A stretch of 64,000 nucleotides of DNA from Pontimonas sp. (GTDB taxonomy: Bacteria > Actinomycetota > Actinomycetes > Actinomycetales > Microbacteriaceae). How positions within the stretch are numbered: position 1 is the stretch's first letter; each line of letters starts with the position of its first letter. The DNA lies in NCBI GenBank assembly GCA_018402295.1, contig JAGYJI010000004.1, forward strand, positions 1-64,000, in the 5' to 3' direction. The position numbers were made by a program, and so were the translations under genes. The notes beneath the pieces were generated by a model. It saw nothing but the letters and a program-made list of their open reading frames with translations, had not been told where the DNA came from and did not search any database. This document shows, piece after piece, positions 9,552 to 20,505 of the stretch.

Positions 9552-10538
9552 GTGAGCAAAGGCCCGGCGAGCGTCAACCCAGAGGACAGGCTTTTTCACC
9601 TGATTCTCGCGTTGATGGCCACCCGATCGGGGCTCACGAAAGACCACATTCTTTCCACTGTTCGCGGATATCGCGAGGACACTGAGTTGGGCATGGCTCG
9701 GGAGAGCCTGGAGCGCCGATTTGAGCGCGACAAGGATGCCCTTCGGGAGCTTGGAATCCCCCTCGAGGCCACCATTCCCCCCGAGGATGATGGCAACAAT
9801 AAGAACACGCTGTATCGAATCCCTAAAGGTGCCTACGACCTGCCCGAGGGTGTCGAGTTCACCGGTCGCGATATTGCGTTACTGAACCTTGCCGCCACCC
9901 TGTGGCGGGAGGGAACGCTGTCGAGGGAAGCCCACATCGCCACCCGGAAATTGCAATCTTTTGGGGTCACTATCGATGAACCACTGCTCGGCTTTGCTCC
10001 GCTGATTAGTACGCGAGATCCTGCGCTGACAAGCCTGCGGGACGCCCTGGAACACGGCGTGCAGGTGAAATTTGACTACCTCAAGCCCGGTGAGGCAGCA
10101 GCAACTCGTCGACAGGTGTCGCCCTTGGCTCTGGTAAATCATGAGGGACGCTGGCACCTCTATAGCCACGAAACATCGAGTGACCAGATCAAAACCTTCC
10201 TGCTGCGACGCATCGTGTCGTCGGTGACGGCGCTGCCCGAGGCGGCAATTGCCGCACCGGAGTCAGTGTCCAGCGATGCCCTGCGGGATTTGGAAGCGCT
10301 GTATCACCAGCAGGTCGCGACCCTGAGGGTCGCACCCGATTCCGACGCGTGGAGTGCCCTCTCCCAGCGCCTCGGCACAGACACTGAGGGGTCCACGCTC
10401 CGAGTCCACTACACAGACGCCGACATTTTTGCTGGTGAATTGAGTTCCTACGGAGACGATGTCGTCGTTCTGGAACCCGCTGATCTGCGGGAGCGCGTTA
10501 TTGGACATCTCCGAAAATTAGTGAGCGATCATGCCTAA
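9552..10538 (+). CDS. pafB: WYL-domain regulator PafB
   Basis: HTH plus WYL-type domain; tandem with pafC and upstream of tatA/tatC. Confidence 0.85.
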   Translation: MSKGPASVNPEDRLFHLILALMATRSGLTKDHILSTVRGYREDTELGMARESLERRFERDKDALRELGIPLEATIPPEDDGNNKNTLYRIPKGAYDLPEGVEFTGRDIALLNLAATLWREGTLSREAHIATRKLQSFGVTIDEPLLGFAPLISTRDPALTSLRDALEHGVQVKFDYLKPGEAAATRRQVSPLALVNHEGRWHLYSHETSSDQIKTFLLRRIVSSVTALPEAAIAAPESVSSDALRDLEALYHQQVATLRVAPDSDAWSALSQRLGTDTEGSTLRVHYTDADIFAGELSSYGDDVVVLEPADLRERVIGHLRKLVSDHA

Positions 10539-11520
10539 GTCCGCACCAAGGCCCACGACATCTGACAATCTTCTCCTGCTCCTCGCCCTTGTTCCCTACG
10601 TGCTGGACCGAGGCGAAGTGAGCGTGCAGGAAGCAGCAGAGCATTTTGGGAGGACTGAGTCTGAGATTGTTCGCGCCGTAGAACTCATCGCCTGCGCAGG
10701 CATACCCGGAGAAAACCAGGCTTACTCTCACCTGGATCTGTTCGATATTGACTGGGATTTGTGGGAGAGCGAACAGAAGATCACCCTGTGGAACACGGTG
10801 GCACTGGATAACAAGCCTCGGTTCAGTGCCCGGGAAGCCGCCGCGCTTCTGGCAGGCCTGCAATACCTGGCCTCCCACCCCGCCTACTCATCCCGCGCAG
10901 ATTTAGAAGAGGTCATGGCCAAGCTTCGAGCCGGAACGGGGGAGTCCCAGCCGGTCCGGATTGCGGTGGGTGCGGGGGCAGTGGCTGACCACGTCAGCCT
11001 CCTCACCGAGGCGATTTCCTCCCAAACATCGATCACGGCGGTGTACCACAACAAGCGGGGCGAGTCAGGGGAGCGGACCCTTGACCCGTTGCTCCTGGAA
11101 TCCAGGGACGCCATCTGGTATGTCCGGGCCTGGTGTCATACCCGGCAAGCGCTTCGAACATTTCGGGTGGACTCGATGGAGTCGGTGCGACTCACCGCTA
11201 CCGCTCAAGCAGATCACTCCTCGGTCATTGATGACATCTCCTCGGAGCTTTTTGATCCCTCCCCGAGCGACATTGTGGTCACCATCGAGTGCCCGGCCCG
11301 AGCCCTCCCGATCATCGCGGACTATCTGCCACGAGGATTTGCCCCGAAGGGCGGCGAAGACACCATCCAGGTTGATATTCCGTTTGCGCATTATGGATCT
11401 CTCACCCATTTTGTGGGCGCCAACCCTGACCTCGTCACAGTGGTGGGACCCGCATCCGCGAGGGATGCGGTCACCACGTTTGCCCAGCAGGCTCTTGCTG
11501 GTTATGACCAGGGTTCCTGA
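10531..11520 (+). CDS. pafC: WYL-domain regulator PafC
   Basis: Second WYL-type protein overlapping the 3' end of pafB. Confidence 0.85.
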   Translation: MPKSAPRPTTSDNLLLLLALVPYVLDRGEVSVQEAAEHFGRTESEIVRAVELIACAGIPGENQAYSHLDLFDIDWDLWESEQKITLWNTVALDNKPRFSAREAAALLAGLQYLASHPAYSSRADLEEVMAKLRAGTGESQPVRIAVGAGAVADHVSLLTEAISSQTSITAVYHNKRGESGERTLDPLLLESRDAIWYVRAWCHTRQALRTFRVDSMESVRLTATAQADHSSVIDDISSELFDPSPSDIVVTIECPARALPIIADYLPRGFAPKGGEDTIQVDIPFAHYGSLTHFVGANPDLVTVVGPASARDAVTTFAQQALAGYDQGS

Positions 11521-11570
11521 ACACCCCGGTGCTACACTGTCGACACTGAACGCCACAGGGAGGCTCAAGG

Positions 11571-11774
11571 ATGTCGGGAAATCTCGGAGGCTGGACTGGC
11601 CTCATCGTTTTGGTTGTGATTTTGCTCCTGTTTGGTGCTCCTAAGTTGCCTGCACTGGCAAAGAGCCTTGGCCAGTCGTTGAAAATCTTCAAGAGTGAGG
11701 TTCGCCCCGGCGATGACAGCACTGACCCGGCTGACAATTCCGGCTCTGAAGGTCCCGACACCTCAAAGCGCTAA
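11571..11774 (+). CDS. tatA: Sec-independent translocase TatA
   Basis: 'LIVLVVILLLFGAPKLPALAKSLGQSLKIFKSEV'. Confidence 0.93.
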   Translation: MSGNLGGWTGLIVLVVILLLFGAPKLPALAKSLGQSLKIFKSEVRPGDDSTDPADNSGSEGPDTSKR

Positions 11775-11776
11775 TC

Positions 11777-12568
11777 GTGGCTGCCAGTAGGCGCCGCACT
11801 CCCGAGGGACGCATGTCCTTGGGTGCGCATCTTGTGGAGCTCCGAAGGCGTCTGGGAATCATCGGACTCTCCGTCGTGGCTGCTGGGGTCGGCGGCTGGT
11901 TCCTGGCCGACCCGGTTTGGGCGGCACTGAGTGAACCAGTTCTGGAGATTGCGCGGGAACGCGACCGCGATGCCGACATCAACTACACCTCGGTCACCGA
12001 AGCCTTTGACACGAAAGTGGCGATTGCCTTGGTGCTGGGAATTGTGATGGCGGCACCGGTGTGGCTGTATCAAATCTGGGCGTTCTTTGTTCCCGCCCTG
12101 ATGCGCAAGGAACGTCGCTACGCTCTCGGTTTTCTCTCCGCCGCTGTTCCCTTGTTCTTTGCCGGGGTCACCCTGGGGTGGTTGGTGTTACCCAACATCG
12201 TGGTGTTGCTGACCGGGTTTGCACCCGAACAGTCCTCGACGTTGCTGACTGCGAAGGTGTATTTGGATTTTGCGCTCAAACTGGTGGTCGCCATCGGGGT
12301 CGGTTTTGTACTTCCCGTCTTCCTCGTCTTGCTCAACATCATCGGTGTGCTGAGCGCCAAAGCCATCATCGGGGGGTGGCGCTGGGCAGTCGTCGTTATT
12401 TCCGTATTCACCGCACTCGCCACCCCCGCTGCCGATGTGGTGTCGATGATCGTGTTGGCGATCCCCATGGTGATTCTGTATTTCCTGGCAGCCGGGATCG
12501 CCTGGCTACACGACCGTCGTCAGGCGAAAAAAGCGGCCAAGCTCTTGCAGAACAGCGCTGAGAGCTAG
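11777..12568 (+). CDS. tatC: Sec-independent translocase TatC
   Basis: 'RMSLGAHLVELRRRLGI', 'YQIWAFFVPALMRKERR', and multiple TM segments. Confidence 0.95.
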   Translation: MAASRRRTPEGRMSLGAHLVELRRRLGIIGLSVVAAGVGGWFLADPVWAALSEPVLEIARERDRDADINYTSVTEAFDTKVAIALVLGIVMAAPVWLYQIWAFFVPALMRKERRYALGFLSAAVPLFFAGVTLGWLVLPNIVVLLTGFAPEQSSTLLTAKVYLDFALKLVVAIGVGFVLPVFLVLLNIIGVLSAKAIIGGWRWAVVVISVFTALATPAADVVSMIVLAIPMVILYFLAAGIAWLHDRRQAKKAAKLLQNSAES

Positions 12569-12579
12569 AGCGCTGGCCG

Positions 12580-14991
12580 ATGACAACGCTGAGTCCCGCC
12601 GATAAGTTCCACGCTGCACGCTCCCGCCAGGACCACCCCAAACTGGAGGCTTTCCGCGCGGGTCTGGGCTTTGAGCTGGACAGCTTTCAGGTGGCCTCGT
12701 GTGAATCAGTGGAAGATGGCAAAGGCGTGCTGGTCGCGGCACCCACCGGGGCGGGAAAGACCATTGTTGCTGAGTTTGCCGTTCACCTGGCTTTGCTCCA
12801 ACCCCAGGTGAAGGTGTTCTACACCACCCCGATGAAGGCGCTGTCGAACCAGAAGTTCCAGGAGCTCGTCGCCACCTACGGGGCCGATGAGATCGGGCTG
12901 CTCACGGGCGACAGCAGTGTGAACCCTCGAGCGAGAGTGGTCATCATGACCACCGAGGTTCTTCGCAACATGCTCTATGCGAACAGTGATCTTCTGGACA
13001 ATCTGGGCTACGTCATCATGGATGAGGTCCACTACCTCGCAGACCGCTTCCGCGGTGCGGTCTGGGAGGAAGTGATTATCCACTTGCCCTCCTCTGTCCA
13101 GTTGGTCTCCCTCAGCGCAACGGTGTCGAACGCGGAGGAGTTCGGTGACTGGTTACAGACTGTTCGAGGGCACACCGACGTCATTGTGAGTGAGGAGCGC
13201 CCTGTTCCGCTGCACCAGCACATGATGTTTGCCCACAAACTGTTGCCACTGTTCCAGAAACACAAAGGCACCCTGAAAGTGAACCCGGAGGTCATTCAGG
13301 CCTCACAGATGTTGGGCCGCGGCACCAGTCAGCGTGGCGGTCGGGGGAGAGGTGCCCCGCGCTATCAACGCTATGAGGACCGTCGCCACAGGGTCTATCG
13401 CTCCGACGTGATTTCGCTGCTGGATGAGACAGATCTGCTCCCCGCGATCTTCTTTATTTTCTCCCGCGCAGGGTGTGACCAGGCTGTCTCACAAGTGCTG
13501 AATCGTGGTGTTACCCTCACCACCGAGGACGAGCGGGTCGCCATCCTTGATCTTGTCGAGGAGAAACTCGACCGCCTCGACGATGATGACCGAGGTGTGT
13601 TGGGATACCACTCCTGGCTGGATGGGGTGCTGCGCGGTGTGGCCGCGCATCACGCGGGAATGTTGCCGATGTTCAAGGAGGTCGTGGAGGAACTTTTCCG
13701 GCGCAAACTGCTCAAAGTGGTCTTTGCCACGGAGACCCTGGCGCTCGGTATCAATATGCCAGCGCGCACGGTGGTGTTGGAGAAACTCGACAAGTTCAAC
13801 GGAGAAGCCAGAGTTCCCATCACCGCGGGGGAGTACACCCAATTGACCGGGCGCGCGGGGCGTCGCGGTATTGATCATGAAGGTAACTCCGTGATCATTT
13901 GGCAGCCAGGAATCAACCCGGAAGCCGTGGCAGCTCTCGCCTCGAGGCGTTCTTACCCGCTGAAGTCAAGTTTTAAGCCGACCTACAACATGGCGGTCAA
14001 CCTGATTGCGCAGTTTGGTGTGGATCAAACCCGGACCATTCTGGAATCCTCTTTTGCCCAATTTCAGGCTGATCGCCATGTTGTGGAGCTCGCTCGCACC
14101 GTGCGCAAAAATGAGGAATCACTTCAGGGCTACCAGGAGTCAATGACCTGTCACCTGGGCGACTTTGCCGAGTATGGGCGGCTCCGCCGAGACGTGAGCG
14201 ATCTTGAGCGGCAGCGAGGTCACGCGTCCACGAAATCTGAGGGACCCACTGGCCAGGAGATAGCCAAGCTTCGCGCAACCCTCTCCCACCATCCCTGTCA
14301 CCAGTGTGCAGATCGGGAATCCCACGCGCGGTGGTCTGAGCGCTGGTGGAAACTCGACAAGGAGACAGAGAAGGTTCGCTCGCAAATTCGTCGTCGAACA
14401 GGCGCTATTTCGACCACCTTCATCCGCGTCATGGATGTTCTCCACGAAACCGGGTACCTCACCCGCGGAGAAGGGGGTGTTGACATCACCGAGCACGGCA
14501 CCACTCTGCGACGCATTTATGGGGAGCGAGATCTTTTGGTGGCCGAGTGCCTTCGTCGACAGGCCTGGACAGACCTGGATGGACCCGAACTGGCCGCCAT
14601 GGTGGCCACCCTGGTCTATGAGCCACGGCGTGATGATGGCCCGGTTGACCCGCGCTTTCTTCCCGGAGGTGAATACCCGGGGGCACTAGATCACACCCGG
14701 AGGCTTCACCGAAAGCTCACTGAGGTGGAAATGCGCCACCAACTTCCGGTCAGCTCGGAGCTCTCACCACACCTTGCCTTAGCGGTGCATCGCTGGGCGA
14801 AAGGCCACCACCTGGATGACATTCTTGAGGGGGATGAGGTCCAAGTGGGCGACTTTGTTCGGTGGTGCAAACAAATCGTGGACGTACTCGATCAGGTCAT
14901 CACGGTGGGGGTGGGTCCGGTTCATCACACAGCCCTGGAAGCGAGGGCGCTCGTGTTCCGCGGCATTGTTGCTCTCAGCAGCGTCGCTTAG
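12580..14991 (+). CDS. helY: DEAD/DEAH superfamily 2 helicase (HelY/Ski2-like)
   Basis: 'LVAAPTGAGKTIVAEFA', 'MDEVHYLADRFRG', 'QLTGRAGRRGID'. Confidence 0.92.
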   Translation: MTTLSPADKFHAARSRQDHPKLEAFRAGLGFELDSFQVASCESVEDGKGVLVAAPTGAGKTIVAEFAVHLALLQPQVKVFYTTPMKALSNQKFQELVATYGADEIGLLTGDSSVNPRARVVIMTTEVLRNMLYANSDLLDNLGYVIMDEVHYLADRFRGAVWEEVIIHLPSSVQLVSLSATVSNAEEFGDWLQTVRGHTDVIVSEERPVPLHQHMMFAHKLLPLFQKHKGTLKVNPEVIQASQMLGRGTSQRGGRGRGAPRYQRYEDRRHRVYRSDVISLLDETDLLPAIFFIFSRAGCDQAVSQVLNRGVTLTTEDERVAILDLVEEKLDRLDDDDRGVLGYHSWLDGVLRGVAAHHAGMLPMFKEVVEELFRRKLLKVVFATETLALGINMPARTVVLEKLDKFNGEARVPITAGEYTQLTGRAGRRGIDHEGNSVIIWQPGINPEAVAALASRRSYPLKSSFKPTYNMAVNLIAQFGVDQTRTILESSFAQFQADRHVVELARTVRKNEESLQGYQESMTCHLGDFAEYGRLRRDVSDLERQRGHASTKSEGPTGQEIAKLRATLSHHPCHQCADRESHARWSERWWKLDKETEKVRSQIRRRTGAISTTFIRVMDVLHETGYLTRGEGGVDITEHGTTLRRIYGERDLLVAECLRRQAWTDLDGPELAAMVATLVYEPRRDDGPVDPRFLPGGEYPGALDHTRRLHRKLTEVEMRHQLPVSSELSPHLALAVHRWAKGHHLDDILEGDEVQVGDFVRWCKQIVDVLDQVITVGVGPVHHTALEARALVFRGIVALSSVA

Positions 14992-15003
14992 GCTACCGGG
15001 CTG

Positions 15004-16587
15004 ATGACACCCTCACCCCTGGAGCCTCGCAGTGACCTGCGCTTCGTTCCCAGCGTCCCCGTCGCTCTCGGTATGGCAATCCTCGCCGGCTGGATTATGG
15101 ACTTTGGCTTCCCGGACCGCGACATTTGGCCGCTAGCTCTCCTGGGTTTGCTCCTGATGCTGTGGTCGGTTCGAGGTCTCTCGCTTCGCACATCGCTCCT
15201 CGTGGGAGCAGTGGGCGGTTTCACCTTCTTTGGGATTCTCATCTGGTGGCTCACCGTCTACCTGGGTCTGATTCCCTGGATTGCGCTCACGCTCTTGCAG
15301 GTCCTGTTCTTCGCCCTCGGCATGGGACTGGTCGGCTTAGCCTGGCACTACGGCTCGAGGCAGTGGCCAGGCCTGGCGGGGCGCCTGTTCATCACACCAG
15401 CGCTTGTGGGCGGTGCGTGGATGACCAGAGAGGCCGTGTCGTCGGTGTTCCCGTTTGGTGGGTTTGCCTGGGCGCGAATCTCTCAAAGCCAGTCAGAGAG
15501 CACTTTGGCTCCACTGGTGGCGTGGGTGGGAACCTCGGGCATGAGCTTCGTCCTCGCGTTTTTCGTGGCGTTCATTCTGGCCCTGATCACCGAAAGACGC
15601 ATTGCCTGGGACGCCAAAGCCGCGCTCGCCTGGGCGGCAGCGGTGGCCCTGGCGATATGGCCCGCCTGGCCCGTCACGGAATCGGGCACAATCCGAGTAC
15701 TCGCCGTGCAGGGAAATGCAGAAGCCGGCTTGTTTGCCGATTACGACTGGGGAGACAACCTCGCCGATCACTACCGAGTAACGAAGCCGCTGTATGGGCA
15801 GGACGTCGATGTGGTGATTTGGCCAGAAAATGCCTCCGATGTGGACCCTCTGCGGTACCCCGATGCCGCCGCGGTCGTCTCTGAGGTGTCGCGCGAAATG
15901 GGCGCACCCCTGGTGGTGGGAACCATTACGCGCGACGGTGACGAGACCTTCAACAGCATGCTGTTGTGGGAGTTTGACGAGGCCAGTGGCCTGGACATCG
16001 TGCGGGACCAATACGACAAAATTCACCCGGTTCCCTTTGCGGAATATCTGCCGTGGAGAGACTTCTTTTACCCGCTCGCCCCCAGTCTTTTTGATATGGT
16101 CCCGCGGGATTACTCCTTTGGTCAGCGCGACACTGTCTTCGATGTTTCCGGCGCCACCGCGGGGATTGCCATTTGTTTTGACATCGTGGATGACAACATT
16201 GTCTGGGCGATGATGGACTCCGGTGCTGATGTCATCTTTGCACCCACCAACAACGCCGACTTTGGCCGGACGGATCAGAGCATCCAACAGCTCTCCATTG
16301 CCCGCATGCGAGCCATCGAGACCGGACGCAGTGTGGTGAACATCTCCACGGTGGGCACGAGCGCGGTCATTGATCCGTGGGGGAGAGAGCTTGACCGCCT
16401 GCCCACCTACGAGGAGGGCTACATGATGCTCGACGTTCCCCTCGCCACACACACCACTCCGGCCACTCTGATCGGGCGAAACCTGGAACTGGGTGTGGTG
16501 GGGTTCACGCTCGCCGGGATCATCATCGGCATGCTCGGGGAGCGATCTCGGAGCCTTCTGCGCAGAGCGCAGGGGAGTGGTTCCTAA
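15004..16587 (+). CDS. lnt: Apolipoprotein N-acyltransferase
   Basis: TM N-terminus plus nitrilase domain: 'IWPENASDVDPLRYP', 'YDKIHPVPFAEYLPWRD', 'GIAICFDIVDDN'. Confidence 0.93.
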   Translation: MTPSPLEPRSDLRFVPSVPVALGMAILAGWIMDFGFPDRDIWPLALLGLLLMLWSVRGLSLRTSLLVGAVGGFTFFGILIWWLTVYLGLIPWIALTLLQVLFFALGMGLVGLAWHYGSRQWPGLAGRLFITPALVGGAWMTREAVSSVFPFGGFAWARISQSQSESTLAPLVAWVGTSGMSFVLAFFVAFILALITERRIAWDAKAALAWAAAVALAIWPAWPVTESGTIRVLAVQGNAEAGLFADYDWGDNLADHYRVTKPLYGQDVDVVIWPENASDVDPLRYPDAAAVVSEVSREMGAPLVVGTITRDGDETFNSMLLWEFDEASGLDIVRDQYDKIHPVPFAEYLPWRDFFYPLAPSLFDMVPRDYSFGQRDTVFDVSGATAGIAICFDIVDDNIVWAMMDSGADVIFAPTNNADFGRTDQSIQQLSIARMRAIETGRSVVNISTVGTSAVIDPWGRELDRLPTYEEGYMMLDVPLATHTTPATLIGRNLELGVVGFTLAGIIIGMLGERSRSLLRRAQGSGS

Positions 16588-17351
16588 CTAAGCGCTAGGT
16601 CGGGAAAGAGCTCGCTGCGCACCTGCACCGCGAGGTCTGCGCGGTCAGTGACAATTCCCTGGACACCCATCGACCACAGACGGCGCATCTGCTCAGGCTC
16701 GTTGATGGTCCAGACGTGAATTTCCAAACCTTTTCGCTTGGCTAGACGGACCATGCTGGGCGTGACCAGGGCAATTCCATACATTGCCGGTGGAATCTGA
16801 AGCGCAATAACCTCGGGGGCACGCGCCAGTTGTCAATGGGGAGGCCCCACCAGGACCGGACCCGCGCCCGGATGACCATCGACTGGGAGGTGCTGCTGGC
16901 AACATCCGGCAGGAGCTTCATCACGGCCTGCCGGGTGGGCTCATCAAAGGATGTGGCCAGAATGCGACCCTCAGCGCCGTGTGAGCGAATGACGTCGGCG
17001 AAGGGTTCAACCGCCGCAGGAGTTTTCACGTCAATGTTGAATTTGGCGTCAGGGAACTCAGTCAAAAGCTCATCCAAGCTTGAGAAGCCCTCACCAAACC
17101 CCAGATCCATCTTGGCAAGCTGCTGGTGGGTGAAATCAGAGACCAACCCGGGTCTGCCTAGCAACTCGAGTCAGGTCGGGGTCGTGGGCAACCACGACCA
17201 CTCCATCCTTGGAGAGATGAACATCTGTCTCCAGGATGTCGGCACCGGCATCAAGGGCCGCCCGAAAGGCTCCCAGAGTGTTTTCTGCGTGATCGAGCGG
17301 CAGTCCACGGTGGGCGATGACGCGAGGATGTTCTCCCTCTAAAAACGCCAT
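16584..17351 (-). CDS. Glycerophosphodiester phosphodiesterase, two frameshifts
   Basis: 'RVIAHRGLPLDHAENTLGAFRAALDAGADILETDVHLSKDGVVVVAHD', 'FNIDVKTPAAVEPFADVI', 'VHVWTINEPEQMRRLWSMGVQGIVTDRAD' in three frames. Confidence 0.88.
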
Positions 17352-17432
17352 AGTTCTCCAGCTTTATCCGGAATACACGCCTTCGGCTCACTATAAACAG
17401 CGAAAGCAAACCATGGCTTATAGGCTCGAACA

Positions 17433-18197
17433 ATGACTAATCCCTTGACTCCCGGCCAGCTCACCGGTGCACGAGCACTCATCACCGGCTCCTCCCGAGG
17501 AATCGGTGCAAAAACTGCCGAATACCTCGCCGAAGCGGGTGCGTCTGTGGTCATTAACTACCGCAACAAAGAAGCGCGTGCTCAGAAGCTGGTGGAGAGT
17601 ATCCAGTCATCTGGTGGCACAGCAATCGCACTGGGCGCAGACCTGACAGACCCGGTGGGCGTTGCGCGCATGATCGGCGCCATCACAGAGAGCCTCGGTG
17701 GTCTGGACCTTCTGGTGTTGAACGCTTCAGGTGGGATGGAAGCCGACATGGGCGAGGACTATGCCATGAAGCTCAATCGCGATTCCCAAGTGGGTCTCCT
17801 GATGAGTGTTTTGCCCCTGATGGATCGCGGTGCTCGGGTTGTCTTTGTCACCAGTCACCAGGCTCACTTCATCCGCGAGGTGGAGACAATGCCGGAGTAT
17901 CTTCCCGTGGCCCTGTCCAAACGAGCGGGTGAGGACGCTCTCCGCGGGATGAACGACCAGATGAAGGGCCTCGGTATCGACTTCGTGGTGGTCTCAGGCG
18001 ACATGATCGAGGGCACGGTGACCGCAACCCTGCTCAACCGCGCAAACCCGGGAGTCCTCGAGCAGCGCAAAGAACAGGTCGGAAAGCTCTACAACGTGGA
18101 CGAGTTTGCCGCTGAGGTCGCCTTGGCGGCGGTCGAGGATATCCCCAAGGACCACACACGGCTCGTAGGCGATATTTCCAGCTTCCAGAAGGCCTAG
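17433..18197 (+). CDS. SDR family oxidoreductase
   Basis: 'ARALITGSSRGIGAKTAEYLAEAGASVVINYRN'. Confidence 0.9.
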   Translation: MTNPLTPGQLTGARALITGSSRGIGAKTAEYLAEAGASVVINYRNKEARAQKLVESIQSSGGTAIALGADLTDPVGVARMIGAITESLGGLDLLVLNASGGMEADMGEDYAMKLNRDSQVGLLMSVLPLMDRGARVVFVTSHQAHFIREVETMPEYLPVALSKRAGEDALRGMNDQMKGLGIDFVVVSGDMIEGTVTATLLNRANPGVLEQRKEQVGKLYNVDEFAAEVALAAVEDIPKDHTRLVGDISSFQKA

Positions 18198-18649
18198 TGG
18201 CGCCCCAGGACCGTCTCAGGCTCACCAGCCGTATTCTGCTGATGGACCCCACGGGTGCGTGCCTGTTTTTCTTCACCGCAGCACCAGACTCCTCGGGTTT
18301 TGCTCGCTGGATTACCCCCGGCGGCGGTGTTGACCCCGGAGAAACCCACGCCGAAGCAGCGTTACGGGAGCTCTATGAGGAAACCGGTCGTGCCTTTGAT
18401 GAGGTGGGAGAGCCGGTGTGGACGTATAGCTTCGAGGTGAGCTTCGACGAAGCTGACCACAATCGGGGATACGCCGAGTACTTTGTGGTGCCAACAGAGC
18501 GTTTCGAACCAGCCAGCACGTTCTGGACTGCAGAAGAACACGTTGACGTCACCAACTGGGGCTGGTTTAGCGCGGATGAGTTGGAGGCGAGGGGTGAACC
18601 CTTTGAGCCCTCAGCGTTGCCCGAGGTGATGAAATCGCTCGCCCCCTGA
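18197..18649 (+). CDS. NUDIX hydrolase
   Basis: Nudix box 'GGGVDPGETHAEAALRELYEETG'. Confidence 0.92.
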   Translation: MAPQDRLRLTSRILLMDPTGACLFFFTAAPDSSGFARWITPGGGVDPGETHAEAALRELYEETGRAFDEVGEPVWTYSFEVSFDEADHNRGYAEYFVVPTERFEPASTFWTAEEHVDVTNWGWFSADELEARGEPFEPSALPEVMKSLAP

Positions 18650-18729
18650 TTATAGACTCCGATAATCTATATTATGTCAGATTGAGCGATAAGGCGCGAT
18701 TCGAGAGACCCCGCACCCCCTACCCCGAG

Positions 18730-19827
18730 CTAATGGTGGGTCGCCGCTACCCAGTCCTCTAGTTTTTTCTGGGCAAGGCCCGAGTCAAGGGTTGACTCAG
18801 CTACGGAAATCTTTTCGCGCAGGCGCTCCATCAATCCGCGTTCACGCTCCGCAGGGTTTTCTGCCAAAGCAAACGCAACGAGGCCCGCTGCGGCGTTGAG
18901 CACCACAATGTCTCGAACGGGTCCCGGATCGCCCGCGAGAACGCTTCTGGCCAAGCTGGCGTTGTGTTCGGGACCCTCTCCGAGTAGGTCTGCTGGTCGG
19001 GCCTTCTTGAGACCCAGCTCCTCCGAGTTGACATCGTGCTCATAGATCTGGCCTCTGGTGACCTCCCACACGTGCGAGTGACCGGTGGTGGTCATTTTGT
19101 CGATGCCATCGTCACCTCGATAGACCAGTGCTGTGGCACCTCGAGTCCTAAACACTCCGGCAACTTGGGGAACACGACCCAAATTGCTCACTCCCACGGC
19201 GCTCGCTTCAGGCCTCACCGGGTTACACAGTGGCCCCAGAATGTTGAAGACGGTGGGAATTCCGATTTCTTTGCGCGCGGTGGCCGCGTGCCGGAAACCG
19301 GGGTGGAATTTTGCGGCAAACACGAACGTCAACCCGACCTCGTGAAAAACTCGCGCCACATCGCTCGGTTCCAGCTCTAGGTTCACCCCCAGCGCCCCCA
19401 GAACGTCACTGGCTCCTGAGGCGGAACTCGCTGCACGGTTGCCGTGCTTGACCACGGGGACACCTGCAGCGGCGGCCACAATCGAGGCAATCGAGGAAAC
19501 GTTCACCACCGCGCCATACGGGTCTCCCCCAGTTCCCACAATGTCGAGGACCATCGACTCGATAGGAAGGGCAACCGCGTGCTTGAGCACGGCATCACGG
19601 AAACCGACAATCTCGTCCACCGTTTCTGATTTGGCCCGCAAGGCCACCAGGAAGGCTGCCATTTGGGAGTCCGTGACCTCCCCCGCCATCACCGCTTCCA
19701 TGGCACCAGTCGCTTGCGCCACGGTGAGGTCACGTCGCTCGAGCAGCTGGGTAATTGTTTCTGGCCACGAGAAATCGGAGGGCATAGTGCCCATGCTACC
19801 GGCCGAATCGGGCATGTCGTGGGGCAA
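18730..19827 (-). CDS. trpD: Anthranilate phosphoribosyltransferase
   Basis: '[18 protein letters not shown]', '[23 protein letters not shown]'; start may be internal (MPSDFSW). Confidence 0.93.
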   Translation of the reverse strand: MPHDMPDSAGSMGTMPSDFSWPETITQLLERRDLTVAQATGAMEAVMAGEVTDSQMAAFLVALRAKSETVDEIVGFRDAVLKHAVALPIESMVLDIVGTGGDPYGAVVNVSSIASIVAAAAGVPVVKHGNRAASSASGASDVLGALGVNLELEPSDVARVFHEVGLTFVFAAKFHPGFRHAATARKEIGIPTVFNILGPLCNPVRPEASAVGVSNLGRVPQVAGVFRTRGATALVYRGDDGIDKMTTTGHSHVWEVTRGQIYEHDVNSEELGLKKARPADLLGEGPEHNASLARSVLAGDPGPVRDIVVLNAAAGLVAFALAENPAERERGLMERLREKISVAESTLDSGLAQKKLEDWVAATHH

Positions 19828-19859
19828 AGTCCCAGTCTGGCATCAGGCATAATGGAGGG

Positions 19860-20489
19860 GTGAGCAGCACATCTCTAACACCAGGTCTTTCCGCGCCCAC
19901 AGTAAATCGACCCAATGTCGTTGCTGTGGGCACCATCGTGTGGCTGGGTAGCGAGGTGATGTTTTTCGCGGGGCTGTTTGCGATCTATTTCACGCTTCGC
20001 TCGACATCGCCCGAACTATGGGAGTCCCGTGTTCCCCTGCTCGATATCCCTTTCGCAGCGGTCAACACGACGATTCTCGTGCTCTCCAGTGTGACCGCAC
20101 AGTTTGGTGTGTTTGCCGCTGAGCGCTTGCAAGCTCGAGCAACCGGCTGGAAACCGACCCAGTGGGGCATGATCGAGTGGTTCTTCATCACCTATGCGAT
20201 GGGGGCCATTTTTGTCGCGGGCCAGGTGTATGAGTACGCCCTGCTGGCCTCGTATGGCCTCACGCTTTCTTCGGATGCCTACGGCTCTGCGTTCTTCCTC
20301 ACGACTGGCTTCCACGGCCTCCACGTGGCCGGCGGATTGATTGCGTTCTTGCTGGTAATCGGCCGAGCATATGCTGTGAAGAACTTCACTCATCGGGAGG
20401 CAACCAGCGCCATTGTGGTTTCCTATTACTGGCACTTCGTTGACGTGGTCTGGATCGGTCTGTTCCTCGTCATTTACATCCTGAGATAA
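19860..20489 (+). CDS. ctaE: Cytochrome c oxidase subunit III
   Basis: '[17 protein letters not shown]', '[11 protein letters not shown]', '[18 protein letters not shown]'. Confidence 0.93.
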   Translation: MSSTSLTPGLSAPTVNRPNVVAVGTIVWLGSEVMFFAGLFAIYFTLRSTSPELWESRVPLLDIPFAAVNTTILVLSSVTAQFGVFAAERLQARATGWKPTQWGMIEWFFITYAMGAIFVAGQVYEYALLASYGLTLSSDAYGSAFFLTTGFHGLHVAGGLIAFLLVIGRAYAVKNFTHREATSAIVVSYYWHFVDVVWIGLFLVIYILR

Positions 20490-20505
20490 CGAGACAAGAA
20501 AGTAG

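Noticed and set aside
15493-16452. 319-aa ORF antisense to lnt
   Set aside because: No recognisable domain; lnt on the other strand is well supported. Typical shadow ORF in GC-rich DNA.
18650-18690. AT-rich inverted repeats (GATTAT/ATAATC, TATAGA/TCTATA) between nudix and trpD
   Set aside because: Stems of only about 6 bp with no T-tract; not convincing as a terminator or operator without comparative data.
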